Of a stretch of 6,059 bases of DNA, positions 5,116 to 6,059 are shown one piece after another. Source of the DNA: an uncultured Clostridia bacterium (lineage in GTDB: Bacteria; Bacillota; Clostridia; Christensenellales; Aristaeellaceae); NCBI GenBank assembly GCA_934615145.1, contig CAKTTM010000115.1, forward strand, positions 1 to 6,059, read 5' to 3'. The notes under the pieces were generated by a model that saw only the letters and a list, made by a program, of their open reading frames with translations, was not told where the DNA came from and did no database searches. Made by a program: the position numbers and the translations under genes. Position 1 is the stretch's first letter. Each line of letters opens with the position of its first letter.

Positions 5116-5744
5116 TATATCGTCGCCAGCGCCAGCAAGAACTGCGCGCTGTAATAGAAGCTGATGCACAGGTCGTCATTGAGGCGGCCTGCGGGGCGCA
5201 GCAGGCGGTAGGCGATCATGGCGTCGCTGATGACAAACAGCGCGGCGCCCGCCGCGGCCAGCGGCCGCTGCACCAGGGCCAGGGCCAGCATCATGCCGAT
5301 GATCAGCGCGTAGAGCGCAAAGGGCAGCAGGGGCTGATCGGTCTGGGGGCGCAGGCGGGGGATGACGACGATAACCCCCAAGGCGATCACGGCCATGACG
5401 ATGAGGCTCAGCGGCTGCAGCGGCCGCAGCATCAGGAAGGCCGCGATAAAGCAAAAGTGGCCCAGGGCGAAGTTGCCCATGCCCAGCACAAAGTGTTTTT
5501 CCAGCGTCACATCGGCAGCCGCGCAGACCGCGATGCCCAGCGCTATCCAGCGGTGGGCCGCCAGGCCGGAGTGCAGCGCGCCATAGAGCGCCAGCAGGGC
5601 GGCGATCAGCGTGGTGCCGCCTTTTAGCAGCAGGCGCAGCCAGCCGGTATACCAGCCCTTGCGCCCGCCCCACTGATAGCTGATGCCTGTCACCAGCATG
5701 CCCGCCCATGCGCAGATCGCCACGATCAGCCTGTCCTCGCCCAT
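5112..5744 (-). CDS. YhhN-family integral membrane protein (lysoplasmalogenase family)
   Basis: A 210-residue, almost wholly hydrophobic protein with about eight predicted membrane segments, the normal size for YhhN/TMEM86. Family landmarks: K41-GGTTL near the start of the second segment, AADVTLEKHF with Asp78 and Glu82, G-N-F-ALGH (90-96), ALFVISDAMIAY with Ser173 and Asp174, and YYSAQFLLA (197-205). Characterised members hydrolyse the vinyl-ether bond of lysoplasmalogens. Many anaerobes make plasmalogens, which fits, but activity of this protein is inferred from family membership. The ATG at 5742-5744 has GGGAGGG about 4 nt upstream. It converges on the regulator gene, and their TAA stops overlap by four bases (5112-5115) with no room for a terminator between. 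It probably has no functional tie to the TRAP operon. Confidence 0.87.
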   Translation of the reverse strand: MGEDRLIVAICAWAGMLVTGISYQWGGRKGWYTGWLRLLLKGGTTLIAALLALYGALHSGLAAHRWIALGIAVCAAADVTLEKHFVLGMGNFALGHFCFIAAFLMLRPLQPLSLIVMAVIALGVIVVIPRLRPQTDQPLLPFALYALIIGMMLALALVQRPLAAAGAALFVISDAMIAYRLLRPAGRLNDDLCISFYYSAQFLLALATIY

Positions 5745-5775
5745 GCGCCCTCCCAGTGCTTATATTGCTTCATCT

Positions 5776-5804
5776 ATCCTACAACGCGCCTGCCCCAAAG
5801 GCAA
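5776..5804 (-). promoter_or_regulatory. Weak candidate promoter of the YhhN-family gene
   Basis: On the minus strand TTGCCT (5799-5804; 4 of 6) and TAGGAT (5776-5781; 4 of 6) are exactly 17 bp apart. The predicted start near 5769 gives a leader of about 25 nt. A perfect TTGACA lies further upstream on this strand (5842-5847) but lacks a good partner -10 (TACCCT at 17 bp), so either could be used. Confidence 0.3.
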
Positions 5805-5840
5805 GCGGGCGCCTCAAAAGGGTAAAAACAATCAAAGGAC

Positions 5841-5869
5841 TTGTCAAACTTCAGGCACTCTGATATATT
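5841..5869 (+). promoter_or_regulatory. Predicted promoter of the RpiR-family gene
   Basis: TTGTCA (5841-5846, 5 of 6) and TATATT (5864-5869, 5 of 6) are separated by 17 bp, and TGA precedes the -10 to give an extended -10. This is the best-looking promoter in the window. Start predicted near 5876, with a leader of about 52 nt. Confidence 0.6.
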
Positions 5870-5880
5870 TCATACAGGTC

Positions 5881-5898
5881 TGGAATGAATACAATCCA
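5881..5898. promoter_or_regulatory. Imperfect palindrome in the RpiR-family gene leader, possible operator
   Basis: TGGAATG (5881-5887), AATA, CAATCCA (5892-5898): the arms match at 6 of 7 positions. It sits at about +6 to +23 from the predicted start, a suitable place for autorepression by the downstream regulator. Short and imperfect, so only suggestive. Confidence 0.3.
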
Positions 5899-5927
5899 TT
5901 AAGCCGAAATCCCTTCGGAGGTGCCAC

Positions 5928-6059
5928 ATGGACAGCATCATGGGGAAGCTACAAGCCATGTCGGACAGGCTGTCGCCCACCGACCGCATCATCGCGTCCT
6001 ATTTTCTTCAGAACAGCGACCGGCTGATGGGCCTGAGCATGCCGCAGATCGCCCTGGCC
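5928..6059 (+). CDS. RpiR/MurR-family transcriptional regulator (N-terminal fragment)
   Basis: Forty-four codons are visible before the right edge. The protein begins MDSIMGKLQAMSDRLSPTDR and continues IIASYFLQNSDRLMGLSMPQIALA. This is the start of the N-terminal helix-turn-helix of RpiR-type regulators: the L-S-x-x-x-R-x-I-A-x-Y-[IF]-L-x-N helix followed by the 'S-[IM]-x-x-[IL]-A' entry to the DNA-binding helices. The sugar-isomerase (SIS) domain that would sense a phosphosugar lies beyond the window. GGAGGT (5917-5922) is 5 nt from the ATG. Whether it controls its own downstream genes or anything here cannot be seen. RpiR proteins are common regulators of sugar and sialic acid use, but no such link is shown here. 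Confidence 0.8.
   Translation, partial: MDSIMGKLQAMSDRLSPTDRIIASYFLQNSDRLMGLSMPQIALA

Noticed and set aside
5176..5709. 177-codon minus-strand frame within the YhhN-family gene
   Set aside because: Same-strand out-of-frame shadow, rich in Arg, Gly and Ala with no membrane segments, while the 5112-5744 frame matches the family throughout.
5786..5812. GC-rich hairpin GCGCC-TGCC-loop-GGCA-GGCGC as a terminator
   Set aside because: The stem needs a 4-nt bulge and has no T-run; it lies upstream of both flanking genes, overlapping the candidate YhhN promoter, so termination makes little sense there.

Overview
The window is GC-rich (around 60% by eye), densely coding bacterial DNA with strong AGGAGG-type ribosome binding sites. 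It carries a TAXI-type TRAP transporter, a YhhN-family membrane protein (lysoplasmalogenase family) and Crp/Fnr and RpiR regulators. This suggests an anaerobic, amino-acid or organic-acid using bacterium such as a high-GC Clostridia member or a Synergistota relative. The sequence alone does not settle the taxon.

Layout: the left two thirds (1-4238) is a minus-strand gene set read from right to left. First comes a secreted TAXI solute-binding protein (3258-4238), then a fused TRAP permease (1045-2994), a class I aldolase/dehydratase of the DapA/NanA superfamily (95-1015), and finally the first 22 codons of an FAD/NAD(P)-dependent oxidoreductase of the CoA-disulfide reductase type (1-67, cut by the window edge). 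The last three are packed with 27-29 bp gaps. The binding protein and permease are separated by 263 bp full of inverted repeats. The simplest reading is one import-and-catabolism operon: an acidic substrate is captured and imported by a Na+ or H+ coupled TRAP system, cleaved or dehydrated by the Schiff-base enzyme, and processed further by the oxidoreductase. The substrate is not identifiable from this sequence.

A Crp/Fnr-family regulator (4435-5115, plus) is divergent from the operon. The 196 bp between them holds a perfect 16-bp palindrome centred, by my count, at -41.5 of a minus-strand promoter with a good -10 and a poor -35. That is the geometry of a class II Crp/Fnr-activated promoter. 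A degenerate second copy overlaps the extended -10 of the regulator's own promoter. The regulator therefore probably activates the operon and may repress itself.

To the right, a convergent minus-strand YhhN-family gene (5112-5744) shares a 4-bp stop-codon overlap with the regulator. A plus-strand RpiR/MurR-family regulator starts at 5928 and runs off the window. Its extended -10 promoter is followed by an imperfect palindrome that could be its operator. No tRNA, rRNA, CRISPR array or transposase gene was seen.
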